Positions 1-7,160 of a stretch of DNA of 12,803 nucleotides are shown here, piece after piece (position 1 is the stretch's first letter; each line of letters begins with the position of its first letter). The notes under the pieces are model-generated. The model was not told the origin of the DNA, made no database searches, and worked only from the letters and a program-made list of their open reading frames with translations. This stretch comes from JANRKT01 sp033763355. Lineage in GTDB: Bacteria; Bacteroidota; Bacteroidia; Chitinophagales; Chitinophagaceae. Made by a program: the position numbers and the translations under genes. The stretch spans positions 1 through 12,803 of the forward strand of contig JANRKT010000132.1 in assembly GCA_033763355.1 (NCBI GenBank). Reading direction: 5' to 3'.

Positions 1-23
1 GTTTAACCTAAAAAACAAGTATT

Positions 24-134
24 ATGAAAAAGCATTTTACCGTGCAAATCGGCGGAGAGTTAAAAGCTTATCTCATTGCCCTGGCCTATTTTGTAGCAAT
101 CACCCTTTGCTCACATTTGATTGTTAACGGGTAG
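24..134 (+). CDS. possible small membrane peptide (36 aa)
   Basis: A short open frame starts at ATG 24 and stops at TAG 132-134. It encodes 36 residues beginning MKKHFTVQIGGELKAYLIAL. Residues about 15-34 (AYLIALAYFVAITLCSHLIV) form one hydrophobic stretch long enough to span a membrane, after a charged N-terminus. A clear terminator hairpin follows 24 nt after the stop, so transcription of a short unit ending here is plausible. No Shine-Dalgarno motif is obvious, which is common in Bacteroidota. I do not recognise a family and assign no function. It could also be the tail of a transcript that begins left of the window, or a chance frame. Confidence 0.45.
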   Translation: MKKHFTVQIGGELKAYLIALAYFVAITLCSHLIVNG

Positions 135-151
135 TTGGAAATTCTTCCCCG

Positions 152-182
152 AAAAAAAGCCCTGCCAAATGGCGGGGCTTTT
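152..182. terminator. bidirectional intrinsic terminator
   Basis: An 8-bp stem pairs GCCCTGCC (159-166) with GGCGGGGC (171-178), with one T-G wobble and a 4-nt AAAT loop. An A-tract precedes it (152-158) and a TTTT run follows (179-182). Read on either strand this gives a hairpin followed by U residues. The minus-strand U-tract (seven) is the stronger and would end the beta-barrel gene transcript. The plus-strand side would end the 36-residue frame at 24-134. Confidence 0.8.
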
Positions 183-228
183 GCATTATAAAATCTTCAA
201 CTATTATTTTGAAAACTTGGGTGCCGCA

Positions 229-753
229 TCATCGCTCAAATTGAAATGCATAGGCTACCCTTACACCTGTCCACCCAAATGTTGAGCCGCTGAAAAATTC
301 AATACTGTATTTCAGGGAAAAATCAACAAACCCGTTTGCAACAGGAAGCATATAACCCGGGCCACCGGTTAAAATAAAATTGGTTTGCTTAATACCTCCC
401 CGGTCGCTTAATAAAATAACTCCTCCTTCACCATGTAAATAAATATTCTGCCCGGACGGGGAAAAACGGTAACCGGCCTGTACTGGAAAAAAATTATCAA
501 ATCCCTCTACCTTCTTTTTATCCAAACGCAAATAAGACGCCCTGCCTGTAATGCTGCCGTAAGCCCCTGCAGGAAATGAAACGGCAACACCGGCTCCGTA
601 ACCCGGCGTTTTATAAAGCCCATTGTTACCATGCGCAGGCACCATAAGCTCAGCCCCGGCGCTTACCATTTTATATTGCGACTGCGCCTTTGCAATAAAA
701 GGCATTGCTGAAATAACTACAACTGCGTGTATAAGAAAAATAACCCTTTTCAT
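229..753 (-). CDS. small outer-membrane beta-barrel protein
   Basis: The product is 174 residues. Residues 1-23 are a Sec signal peptide (basic MKR, then a hydrophobic core), with likely cleavage after AKA before Q24. The mature part is a run of alternating polar/hydrophobic strands rich in Gly, Tyr and Phe: VSFPAGAYGSITGRASYLRL, FPVQAGYRFSP, IYLHGEGGVIL, GFVDFSLKYSIEFF. It ends with an aromatic-rich last strand (WTGVRVAYAFQFER). This fits the 8-stranded outer-membrane barrel class (OmpA/opacity-like), usually about 160-220 residues. A specific substrate or binding role cannot be read from the sequence. It has its own terminator downstream and a 192-bp gap separates it from the MATE gene, so it is probably a separate unit. 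Confidence 0.75.
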   Translation of the reverse strand: MKRVIFLIHAVVVISAMPFIAKAQSQYKMVSAGAELMVPAHGNNGLYKTPGYGAGVAVSFPAGAYGSITGRASYLRLDKKKVEGFDNFFPVQAGYRFSPSGQNIYLHGEGGVILLSDRGGIKQTNFILTGGPGYMLPVANGFVDFSLKYSIEFFSGSTFGWTGVRVAYAFQFER

Positions 754-887
754 AAAAGGAAGTTTTTGTTTGCCGCTTTGATTTCAGAAGAAATAGGGTT
801 ATCTGATGTGGGAGAAGCAGGGGTACTGCGGATCTGAGTTCTATTGCAATAAAGTTATAATTTTTAGAAATACCCTATCCCTCCATT

Positions 888-925
888 CTACAACTGCTGG
901 TTGTAATGCCGGAACAAACCTGTAG
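888..925. other. imperfect inverted repeat between the barrel and MATE genes
   Basis: CTACA (888-892) can pair with TGTAG (921-925), and inside it GGTTGT (899-904) can pair with ACAAACC (914-920) with one bulged base. It lies about 20 nt beyond the MATE stop codon and could act as a transcript-end structure, but there is no T-tract on either side, so it is not called a terminator. The rest of the 754-945 gap shows no gene or clear promoter. Confidence 0.3.
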
Positions 926-945
926 TGGGTTTAAAAGCCCGGTGG

Positions 946-2370
946 CTATACTTTCACCATTTTCCATTTCCCCTTTTTAAAAAGCCACCACGCAGCAATG
1001 GCAATAGCAGTTTCTGCAACAGGTATTGCAATGAATACGCCGAGGGGCCCAAAGCCCAACCCTTTGGCCAGTAAATATGCCAACGGTATCTGGAAAAGCC
1101 AGAAACCAAAAAGATTGATGACGGTTGGGGTGCGGGTATCACCTGCACCATTAAATGCATTGGCCATTACCATACCAATACCATAAAACAGGTAACCGGC
1201 GCTTACAATACGCATTGCATCAACGGCGTATTTCTTAACCATTGGTTCCTGGGTAAAAAACGAAATGATCCATTCGGCCAGTAACAAAAAGAAAACAGAA
1301 ACCACACCCATAAAAATGGCATTGTACTTCGCGGTTTTCAATACTGACTGTTCAGCCCGTTCAGGTTGCCTGGCCCCCAGGTTCTGGCCAACCAATGTTG
1401 CTGCCGCATTGCTCATGCCCCATGCAGGCAAAATAAAAAACAAAACAATCCTTATTGCAATCTGGTAACCTGCAGAGGCATCGCTTTGTCCTGTTTGAAC
1501 TACAAGGCTTGCCAGTACAATCCAGCTTCCTGAACCGATTAAAAACTGCAATGTGCCCGGCCATGCAATATTGATCAATGATTTTATAATTGCCCAGTCA
1601 GGCGTAAGGTGCTTTAGTTTGAATTGTATGATCCTGTTGCCATGAAACAAATGATACAACTGGTAACATACACCAATACCACGGCCAATAGTTGTAGCCA
1701 TTGCAGCGCCTGTTAATCCAAATGCAGGAATGGGGCCAAGGCCGCGTATTAAAACCGGGCAAAGAATGATGTTACAGATGTTAGCCAGCCATAAGCTTTT
1801 CATGGCCATCATGGCATCGCCTGCGCCGCGGAAAATTCCATTAATAAGAAACAAAAGCATAATCACCAGGCTGCCGCCCATTATGATACGGGTATAATTA
1901 GTACCGCTTCTTATCGCTTCTTCTTCCGCACCCATGATGCGCAAAATATCATCAGCAAAAATAAATCCCGGTACACTGATGCTTACAGTAATGGCAATAG
2001 AAACAAGGATGGCCTGTATGCCAGCCTTTGTTGCTTCTTCCGGGTTTTTCTCCCCTACCCTTCTTGCAACCATTGCTGTAGCGGCCATGCTTACCCCAAT
2101 GGCAAGGGAATAAACTATAGTAATTACTGATTCTGTTAACCCTACTGTTGATGTGGCGTGTTTACCCAAATGGCTTACAAAGAAAATATCAACCACAGCA
2201 AAAACACTTTCCATGCACATTTCAAGCATCATGGGTATGGCCAGTAATATTACCGCCCGGCGGATGCTGCCCTGTGTATAATCCATGTGTTCGCCCCGCA
2301 GCGATTGCATGATGAGGGAGAAAAAAGAAGATGCACTATACTTACCTGTATTGTTATTGATAACCGGCAT
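946..2370 (-). CDS. MATE family efflux transporter
   Basis: This is an inner-membrane antiporter of the multidrug and toxic-compound extrusion family, which couples Na+ or H+ entry to export of cationic drugs or metabolites. From the ATG at 2370 it has 474 residues, close to the family's usual 440-480. It shows about 12 hydrophobic helices in two halves. The first half opens with the characteristic GSIRRAVILLAIPMMLEM...FAVVDIFFVSHLG helix pair. The second has a matching helix about 230 residues later (SLINIAWPGTLQFLIGSGSW). Start choice: the frame is open up to 2409, but that upstream codon is TTG. The ATG at 2370 keeps the FFSLIMQSLRGEH segment that family members carry before the first helix. 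ATGs at 2310 and 2286 would trim it. Substrate cannot be told from sequence. Confidence 0.9.
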   Translation of the reverse strand: MPVINNNTGKYSASSFFSLIMQSLRGEHMDYTQGSIRRAVILLAIPMMLEMCMESVFAVVDIFFVSHLGKHATSTVGLTESVITIVYSLAIGVSMAATAMVARRVGEKNPEEATKAGIQAILVSIAITVSISVPGFIFADDILRIMGAEEEAIRSGTNYTRIIMGGSLVIMLLFLINGIFRGAGDAMMAMKSLWLANICNIILCPVLIRGLGPIPAFGLTGAAMATTIGRGIGVCYQLYHLFHGNRIIQFKLKHLTPDWAIIKSLINIAWPGTLQFLIGSGSWIVLASLVVQTGQSDASAGYQIAIRIVLFFILPAWGMSNAAATLVGQNLGARQPERAEQSVLKTAKYNAIFMGVVSVFFLLLAEWIISFFTQEPMVKKYAVDAMRIVSAGYLFYGIGMVMANAFNGAGDTRTPTVINLFGFWLFQIPLAYLLAKGLGFGPLGVFIAIPVAETAIAIAAWWLFKKGKWKMVKV

Positions 2371-2415
2371 GATGAAAACCTGAATTAAAAATGAAGAAAT
2401 TAAATTCAATTAAAA

Positions 2416-2438
2416 TTCCTTTTCCGGGGAGAAAGGAA
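2416..2438 (-). promoter_or_regulatory. hairpin in MATE leader covering an AAGGA motif
   Basis: TTCCTTT (2416-2422 on the plus strand) and AAAGGAA (2432-2438) form a 7-bp stem with a 9-nt loop. On the minus-strand transcript the 3' arm contains AAGGA, the only Shine-Dalgarno-like motif in the leader. It lies close to the TTG at 2409 but about 45 nt from the preferred ATG at 2370. It may be a translation-modulating structure or chance. Confidence 0.25.
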
Positions 2439-2496
2439 AGAAGCGGAGGCGATTGAACCGGATGATCAGGAAATCATATTCGTAAATTGAAGCACG

Positions 2497-2504
2497 CAAA
2501 TGTA
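2497..2504 (-). promoter_or_regulatory. Bacteroidota -7 box for the MATE gene
   Basis: On the minus strand this reads TACATTTG, an exact match to TAnnTTTG. A TTTG lies about 15 nt upstream of it, slightly closer than the usual -33 spacing. Transcription would start near 2490, giving a leader of roughly 120 nt to the ATG at 2370. Confidence 0.5.
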
Positions 2505-2564
2505 GAAATATTTTTTGCACAAAAACTAATTTCGCCTGCCATTCATCAAAAAAATTTATTGAGC

Positions 2565-2572
2565 TATATTTG
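2565..2572 (+). promoter_or_regulatory. Bacteroidota -7 box for tRNA-Arg
   Basis: TATATTTG is an exact match to TAnnTTTG, 63 nt ahead of the tRNA. No convincing TTG is seen at -33. The position, just upstream of a single tRNA with its own terminator, supports its use. Confidence 0.5.
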
Positions 2573-2635
2573 CAAGCTGAAAAACGGGTTGTAACTCAGC
2601 CAGGGGAAATAAAGGCTCTTTTAATATTAATGCCA

Positions 2636-2709
<74 letters not shown>

Positions 2710-2714
2710 CCTGT

Positions 2715-2750
2715 AAAAGCGATCCGCCAAATGCTGATCGCTTTTGTTTT
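2715..2750 (+). terminator. intrinsic terminator of tRNA-Arg
   Basis: A perfect 10-bp stem, AAAAGCGATC (2715-2724) with GATCGCTTTT (2736-2745), has an 11-nt loop and is followed by GTTTT. It begins 5 nt after the mature tRNA end, so the tRNA is transcribed alone and ung needs its own promoter. No clear -7 box was found in 2751-2886. Confidence 0.85.
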
Positions 2751-2886
2751 GTAGCTGGTACTGCGAAACTCCGGCTTTGCTTTTTATTTCATTATACCCG
2801 TCCGAAGTATTTTATCCCCGATACATTAAGCTGAAATAACTTGTTACCCTTTTGTATTTTTACAACATAAGGCAAAACCATGCATC

Positions 2887-3594
2887 ATGGATGTAAAAAT
2901 TGAACCCGGCTGGAAAAAAGTACTGAAAGATGAATTCACCAAACCTTATTTTCTGCAGATTGTAACTTTTTTAAAAACAGAAAAACTTACAGGTAAAACT
3001 ATATATCCGCCAGGTTCACTTATTTTTAATGCATTTGATAAAACGCCTTTTGATAAAGTAAAAGTGGTATTGCTGGGCCAGGATCCCTATCACGGTCCCG
3101 GTCAGGCGCATGGTTTATGTTTTTCGGTTCCGGATGGTATTGCGCCGCCCCCTTCGCTCATCAATATTTTTAAAGAAATAGAAAGCGATATTGGCGTAGG
3201 CATGCCTTCCCGTTATGGCAATTTAAGCAAGTGGGCCGGGCAGGGAGTGATGTTACTGAACGCCGCATTAACCGTAAGGGCCAATGAACCTTTAAGCCAT
3301 TCCAAAACAGGCTGGATGGAATTTACTGATGCAGTGATCAAAAAGGTTTCCGAACTTAAAAAAGGTGTGGTGTTTTTATTATGGGGGAAATTTGCACAGG
3401 AAAAGCAGGTATTGATAGACGAAACAAAACACCATGTTTTAAAAGCGGCGCACCCCTCGCCTTTTTCTGCAGACAAAGGTTTCTTTGGCTGTAAGCATTT
3501 TTCAAAAACAAACGACCTGCTGAGAAAAGAAGGGCTTGACCCTGTTGACTGGAAAATTGAAATCCCCTCTGCCCCAAAACCAATACCCGCATGA
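2887..3594 (+). CDS. ung: uracil-DNA glycosylase (family 1)
   Basis: The enzyme cuts uracil from DNA (from dUTP misincorporation or cytosine deamination) and starts base-excision repair in the cytoplasm. At 235 residues it matches the family's 220-230. The hallmark motifs are present: the water-activating loop GQDPYHG at 64-70 (catalytic Asp66, Tyr68), uracil-stacking Phe79 in GLCFSV, LLNAALTVR at 123-131 with base-reading Asn125, and the minor-groove loop HPSPFSA at 189-195 with catalytic His189. The ATG at 2887 gives a normal N-terminus, and the ATG at 2880 is out of frame. Its stop overlaps the start of the acyltransferase gene (ATGA), so the two are probably co-transcribed and translationally coupled. 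Function is near certain. Confidence 0.97.
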   Translation: MDVKIEPGWKKVLKDEFTKPYFLQIVTFLKTEKLTGKTIYPPGSLIFNAFDKTPFDKVKVVLLGQDPYHGPGQAHGLCFSVPDGIAPPPSLINIFKEIESDIGVGMPSRYGNLSKWAGQGVMLLNAALTVRANEPLSHSKTGWMEFTDAVIKKVSELKKGVVFLLWGKFAQEKQVLIDETKHHVLKAAHPSPFSADKGFFGCKHFSKTNDLLRKEGLDPVDWKIEIPSAPKPIPA

Positions 3595-4331
3595 ACCTGC
3601 TGAAAAATATATTTGGAAGGGTACTCGCTGTATGGGCGCTTCTTCTCTTTGTAATTACCATGCTCATTTTTTTTATTCCCATTTGGGCATCCGGCCTGTG
3701 GCCCGAACCCAAAAGAACTTCCATCCTCATAGCTGTAGCAAGAATATGGATGGGCATATACCTGCCGCTGGTGGGTTTAAGGATAAAAATAAAAGGCCGG
3801 GGGCATTTTAAAAAGAATGAAAACTATATTGTGGTATGCAACCACAACTCCATGATTGATGTACCTGTAACAACTCCCTATATTCCGGGTGTAAATAAAA
3901 CTATTGCAAAAATTGAAATGTCGCGGATACCCCTGTTCGGTATCATTTATAAAAGGGGTTCAGTACTGGTTGACCGAAAGAATGAGGCCAGCAGAAGGGA
4001 AAGCATGTTAAAGATGAAGCGGGTGCTGGAACTTGGCATGCACATGTGTATCTATCCTGAAGGAACGAGAAATAAAACAGATAAACCGCTTAAAGATTTT
4101 CATGACGGAGCTTTCCGCCTCGCTATAGAAACAAAAAAAAGCATCATCCCTGCATTGATTTTTAATACAAGAAAGGTAATGCCCGCCGGAAAACTTTTTT
4201 TCCTTTGGCCCGCAAAAATTGAAATGCACTTCCTTGAGCCGGTAAATATCAGTTCAACAGATACCGTTCAGGTGGTAAGAGAAAAAGTATTTCAGCTGAT
4301 GTGGGATTATTACAGCAGCAACGCTTACTGA
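3591..4331 (+). CDS. plsC: 1-acyl-sn-glycerol-3-phosphate acyltransferase (PlsC-type)
   Basis: A membrane acyltransferase, predicted to add the second acyl chain to lysophosphatidic acid to give phosphatidic acid at the cytoplasmic face of the inner membrane. Length is 246 residues, normal for PlsC. An N-terminal hydrophobic helix spans about residues 10-32 (VLAVWALLLFVITMLIFFIP), with a second around 45-62. Acyltransferase motif I, HX4D, is His85-Asp90 in CNHNSMID. Motif II lies around GSVLVDRK (123-130), and motif III is PEGTR at 156-160. It starts within the ung stop codon. Its own stop overlaps the lptD stop by 7 nt tail to tail. Bacteroidota genomes carry several paralogues of this fold (ornithine-lipid and lipid A acyltransferases), so the exact acceptor is inferred. 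Confidence 0.88.
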   Translation: MNLLKNIFGRVLAVWALLLFVITMLIFFIPIWASGLWPEPKRTSILIAVARIWMGIYLPLVGLRIKIKGRGHFKKNENYIVVCNHNSMIDVPVTTPYIPGVNKTIAKIEMSRIPLFGIIYKRGSVLVDRKNEASRRESMLKMKRVLELGMHMCIYPEGTRNKTDKPLKDFHDGAFRLAIETKKSIIPALIFNTRKVMPAGKLFFLWPAKIEMHFLEPVNISSTDTVQVVREKVFQLMWDYYSSNAY

Positions 4332-7075
4332 TTGTAAAAATACCTTGTGCGGTTTATCCTCAGGTCACGCAACAAACCTGATTTGGGGCTGATGGAAATA
4401 TTGAAAAACCGGTAAATACCAACAGGGGTTACATTGATTGACATTTGCCAGCAGTGCAGGTCCCTTGAAATAAACATTGTAAAGCTCTGTATCTGGCTGG
4501 TGCGGAAATCATAATAACCATTTGCGCCCATCTTCCATTTGGGCGTAAGGTTAAAATCGCCGCTGAAGTTAATGCTGGAAGAAAAATCAGTTTCAAAACC
4601 GGAATAATCCCTTTTAAAAAAAGTGCTGAAGCTTAGTGAGAACCCTACATTAAGCGACCAGGGTATGCTGAAATCAGCAAATTCAGCAGGGTTACGCCTT
4701 ATATAATCCAGCTGCTGCATCATCTGGTCCTGTGTAAGGTTATCAAAGTTCTCGGCTTCATTCCCGTTTTTCTTCTTCTCATCTTTTTGCTTGCTCTGGA
4801 ATGTTGTGGAAGCATTCAGGCTCCCGCTTGTAATCCTGCCCAGTGAAAAATTTTTGGCTGCCCATGCCAGCTTATCTATCCTGTAACCTGTTGAGGGATC
4901 TGTCTGGTATGGATCAAGTGTGGCTGAAGCTGTAATGTTGATCTTTTCAAACAGATTACTCCTTGCATATAAATTAAAAGTGCTGAGTTTAAAAGAATCT
5001 GCAAGAAAATTATAGCTGCCGGTAATGCCGAAACCGTCAAGTATCTTTACTTTTTTAACCGCATTTTCGCCGGTATCTTTTTTTGACCGGACTTTCATCT
5101 CCAGGTTATTGTCAATACCAAAACTCATGCCCCCTGACCGGCCGGATGAGAAAGGAGAAAAAATACTTCCGTCAAAAACTGAAAACAAAGCCTGGTTGCC
5201 CAATGTATCTACCTGTGTGCGGTAATAATAAGGCTTCATCAGATCAGGCTTGAAGTTCATACCAATTTGTGGCCGCATAACATGCCGTATGGATTGTATC
5301 CCGGCATCTTTCTTTTTTGAATTGAATGTACCGAATATGGCAGTGCTCAGCGATAATGAAACAGAAAATTCCCTTGCACTGTAAAAACCTTTGTTAATGG
5401 AAGTATCAATCTTTTTTGTATTGTTGTTCCACCTGCGGAAGAACTGCTGTGCAAACCATCTTTCCTGGTAGGATATGCCCGGGGCTATCTGCAAAGGGCC
5501 AAGCGGCGGAAGAGAAAGGGTGATGGGCACATTATGTGATGCGCCCCATTGAAAAGTATCAATCAGCTGGCGAAAGCTGAAAGCGGTATCATAAAAAGAA
5601 ACCTGGCCTTTTATGTTTCCGTTATACGCCACGCCTAATTTTTCATACCATTTGCTTTCGCCTGCAAATTCTTTTCGCTGAAAGGGATAAAGCGTGTTTA
5701 CCGTAAAAGCAACATCGGGCATATTGAGGTTAATGAGCGATGTGGCCGTATTCTGGTTGTGGTTTAAACTTACTGATAAATTATACGGTTTGCCCTGCCA
5801 TGATTTCTGATATGTAATAGATGAACTCAGCTGGTTGGTAAAATTAATGGGCTGGTAACCGCTTGTTACGGTACTTCCCGTTCCCACATTACCGTAAGCC
5901 CCGTTGGGTATAAGCCTCAGGTATTTGCTTGAACCTGCATTTACACTTGCGCTGAAAGATGTGCCGGGCCTTGCTTTACTGTCCATGCTGTGGCTCCATG
6001 TTACAAAAAAACTTTTGGTACGTGAAAAATCCGGGTCGCCTTTAAAACCAAACTTGGTATTCTGTAAACTGAAGGTTAATGCACCCTGGTAGCGGTAACG
6101 TTTGCGGTATGCTGGCGCAAAATTCAACCGCCAGCTTCCATAAGAATAAATATCACCCCATATCTTGGCATCAAAATAATCATTGATCACTTTATAATAA
6201 CCGAGACCTTCCAGCCCTAAACCAAAATCTTCGGTAACTGTAAGCTGCGGAGGCAATAAACCGGAATGTCTCCCGGTTTGCAAAGGAAAAATTCCAAATG
6301 GCAGGTAAATAGGTACAGGCACTTCTTCAAACTCCGGGTGCACGGGGCCTGTAACTGCAATTTTTTTATTTATAAACTTTGCTTTTTTAAACCTGAAGGC
6401 AAAATGCGGCGTATCCAGGTTGCAGGTGGTAAACCTGCCCATGTATGCATAAAATGTTTGCTGGTCAATTTTCTTTACCTTTTTTGCATAATTATAAATT
6501 TCATCCTGCTGAAAAAAAGTACTGTGGGTAAGGCCTTTTTGTGTTTTAAAATTAAATTTTATACTGTCGCTTACTGTGGTCTGGTCGGCCTGCACCAGTT
6601 TTGCCATTCCTGAAACATTGCCGGAAGTGTCCCTCCCCATTTTAGCGGTAACATTCTGTGTGGCCTGGTCAAATATAATAACCGGGGCTGTTACTTTAAT
6701 ATCGGTGTAGCTCACCTGTGTTTTGCCGTACAGGTAAATTTTTTTGGCCCTTACATCCATTACCATGGAGTCTTCAGCATTGTAATTAACGGGGTCAGTA
6801 AGTGAATCCTTTGACATCCGGATATTAAATGTATCTATCCTGCTTTTCTTTATGCTGCTGTCTTTAGGTAAAATTTTGGTTGAAGCGGGAATGGTATCTG
6901 CTGTATTTTCTTTTACCGGAGGAACAGTATCTTTAACGCCTGTTAAAATATTACTAAATGAACTGCTGCTGTGGGTTTTTCCTTTTACTTTAAGAGTCAA
7001 AACCAGCAGGGGCAGAAGCAGCAAAACGAATAAGTGTGTATAATTTCGGTTAACTTTGTTTCGTTTTTTCGTCAT
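4325..7075 (-). CDS. lptD: LPS-assembly outer-membrane protein LptD
   Basis: LptD is the outer-membrane translocon that inserts lipopolysaccharide into the outer leaflet. From ATG 7075 it has 916 residues: a signal/anchor segment (hydrophobic 14-26), an acidic Thr/Pro/Ser linker, an OstA-type beta-jellyroll (about 100-200), and a long C-terminal barrel. Family signatures include TTCNLDTPHFAFRFKKAKFI (around 216-235), the PVYLPFG-like turn and GLLPPQ. Start choice: the frame is open to an ATG at 7160-7162, but that would overlap the divergent amidase start and place about 29 extra residues before the signal peptide. ATG 7075 leaves an 85-bp divergent promoter region containing a -7 box. It has only two cysteines, one in the jellyroll and one 41 residues from the end. 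In the Bacteroidota, similar proteins are often labelled 'putative LPS assembly protein LptD'. Confidence 0.88.
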   Translation of the reverse strand: MTKKRNKVNRNYTHLFVLLLLPLLVLTLKVKGKTHSSSSFSNILTGVKDTVPPVKENTADTIPASTKILPKDSSIKKSRIDTFNIRMSKDSLTDPVNYNAEDSMVMDVRAKKIYLYGKTQVSYTDIKVTAPVIIFDQATQNVTAKMGRDTSGNVSGMAKLVQADQTTVSDSIKFNFKTQKGLTHSTFFQQDEIYNYAKKVKKIDQQTFYAYMGRFTTCNLDTPHFAFRFKKAKFINKKIAVTGPVHPEFEEVPVPIYLPFGIFPLQTGRHSGLLPPQLTVTEDFGLGLEGLGYYKVINDYFDAKIWGDIYSYGSWRLNFAPAYRKRYRYQGALTFSLQNTKFGFKGDPDFSRTKSFFVTWSHSMDSKARPGTSFSASVNAGSSKYLRLIPNGAYGNVGTGSTVTSGYQPINFTNQLSSSITYQKSWQGKPYNLSVSLNHNQNTATSLINLNMPDVAFTVNTLYPFQRKEFAGESKWYEKLGVAYNGNIKGQVSFYDTAFSFRQLIDTFQWGASHNVPITLSLPPLGPLQIAPGISYQERWFAQQFFRRWNNNTKKIDTSINKGFYSAREFSVSLSLSTAIFGTFNSKKKDAGIQSIRHVMRPQIGMNFKPDLMKPYYYRTQVDTLGNQALFSVFDGSIFSPFSSGRSGGMSFGIDNNLEMKVRSKKDTGENAVKKVKILDGFGITGSYNFLADSFKLSTFNLYARSNLFEKINITASATLDPYQTDPSTGYRIDKLAWAAKNFSLGRITSGSLNASTTFQSKQKDEKKKNGNEAENFDNLTQDQMMQQLDYIRRNPAEFADFSIPWSLNVGFSLSFSTFFKRDYSGFETDFSSSINFSGDFNLTPKWKMGANGYYDFRTSQIQSFTMFISRDLHCWQMSINVTPVGIYRFFNISISPKSGLLRDLRINRTRYFYNQ

Positions 7076-7085
7076 AGCATCGTGA

Positions 7086-7093
7086 CAAATGTA
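7086..7093 (-). promoter_or_regulatory. Bacteroidota -7 box for lptD
   Basis: On the minus strand this reads TACATTTG, an exact TAnnTTTG match ending 10 nt before the ATG at 7075. If used, the lptD mRNA would have an almost absent leader. No TTG is seen at the -33 distance. This box lies inside the reading frame if the longer lptD start at 7162 is used, which supports the shorter start. Confidence 0.45.
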
Positions 7094-7160
7094 GCCATTA
7101 AACTGGTAAGAATTTGTGAAGAATAATATCCATATACTAACCCAAAAAATCTGAACAGGC

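Noticed and set aside
2371..2409. An upstream MATE start at 2409
   Set aside because: The codon is TTG, and the extra residues add a hydrophobic stretch not expected ahead of a MATE protein. The ATG at 2370 is simpler.
2440..2482. A tRNA-3'-end-like motif on the minus strand (GGTTCAATC followed by GCCTCCGCTT)
   Set aside because: The 3' strand of the T-stem is missing and no other arm can be folded, so it is most likely chance in the MATE leader.
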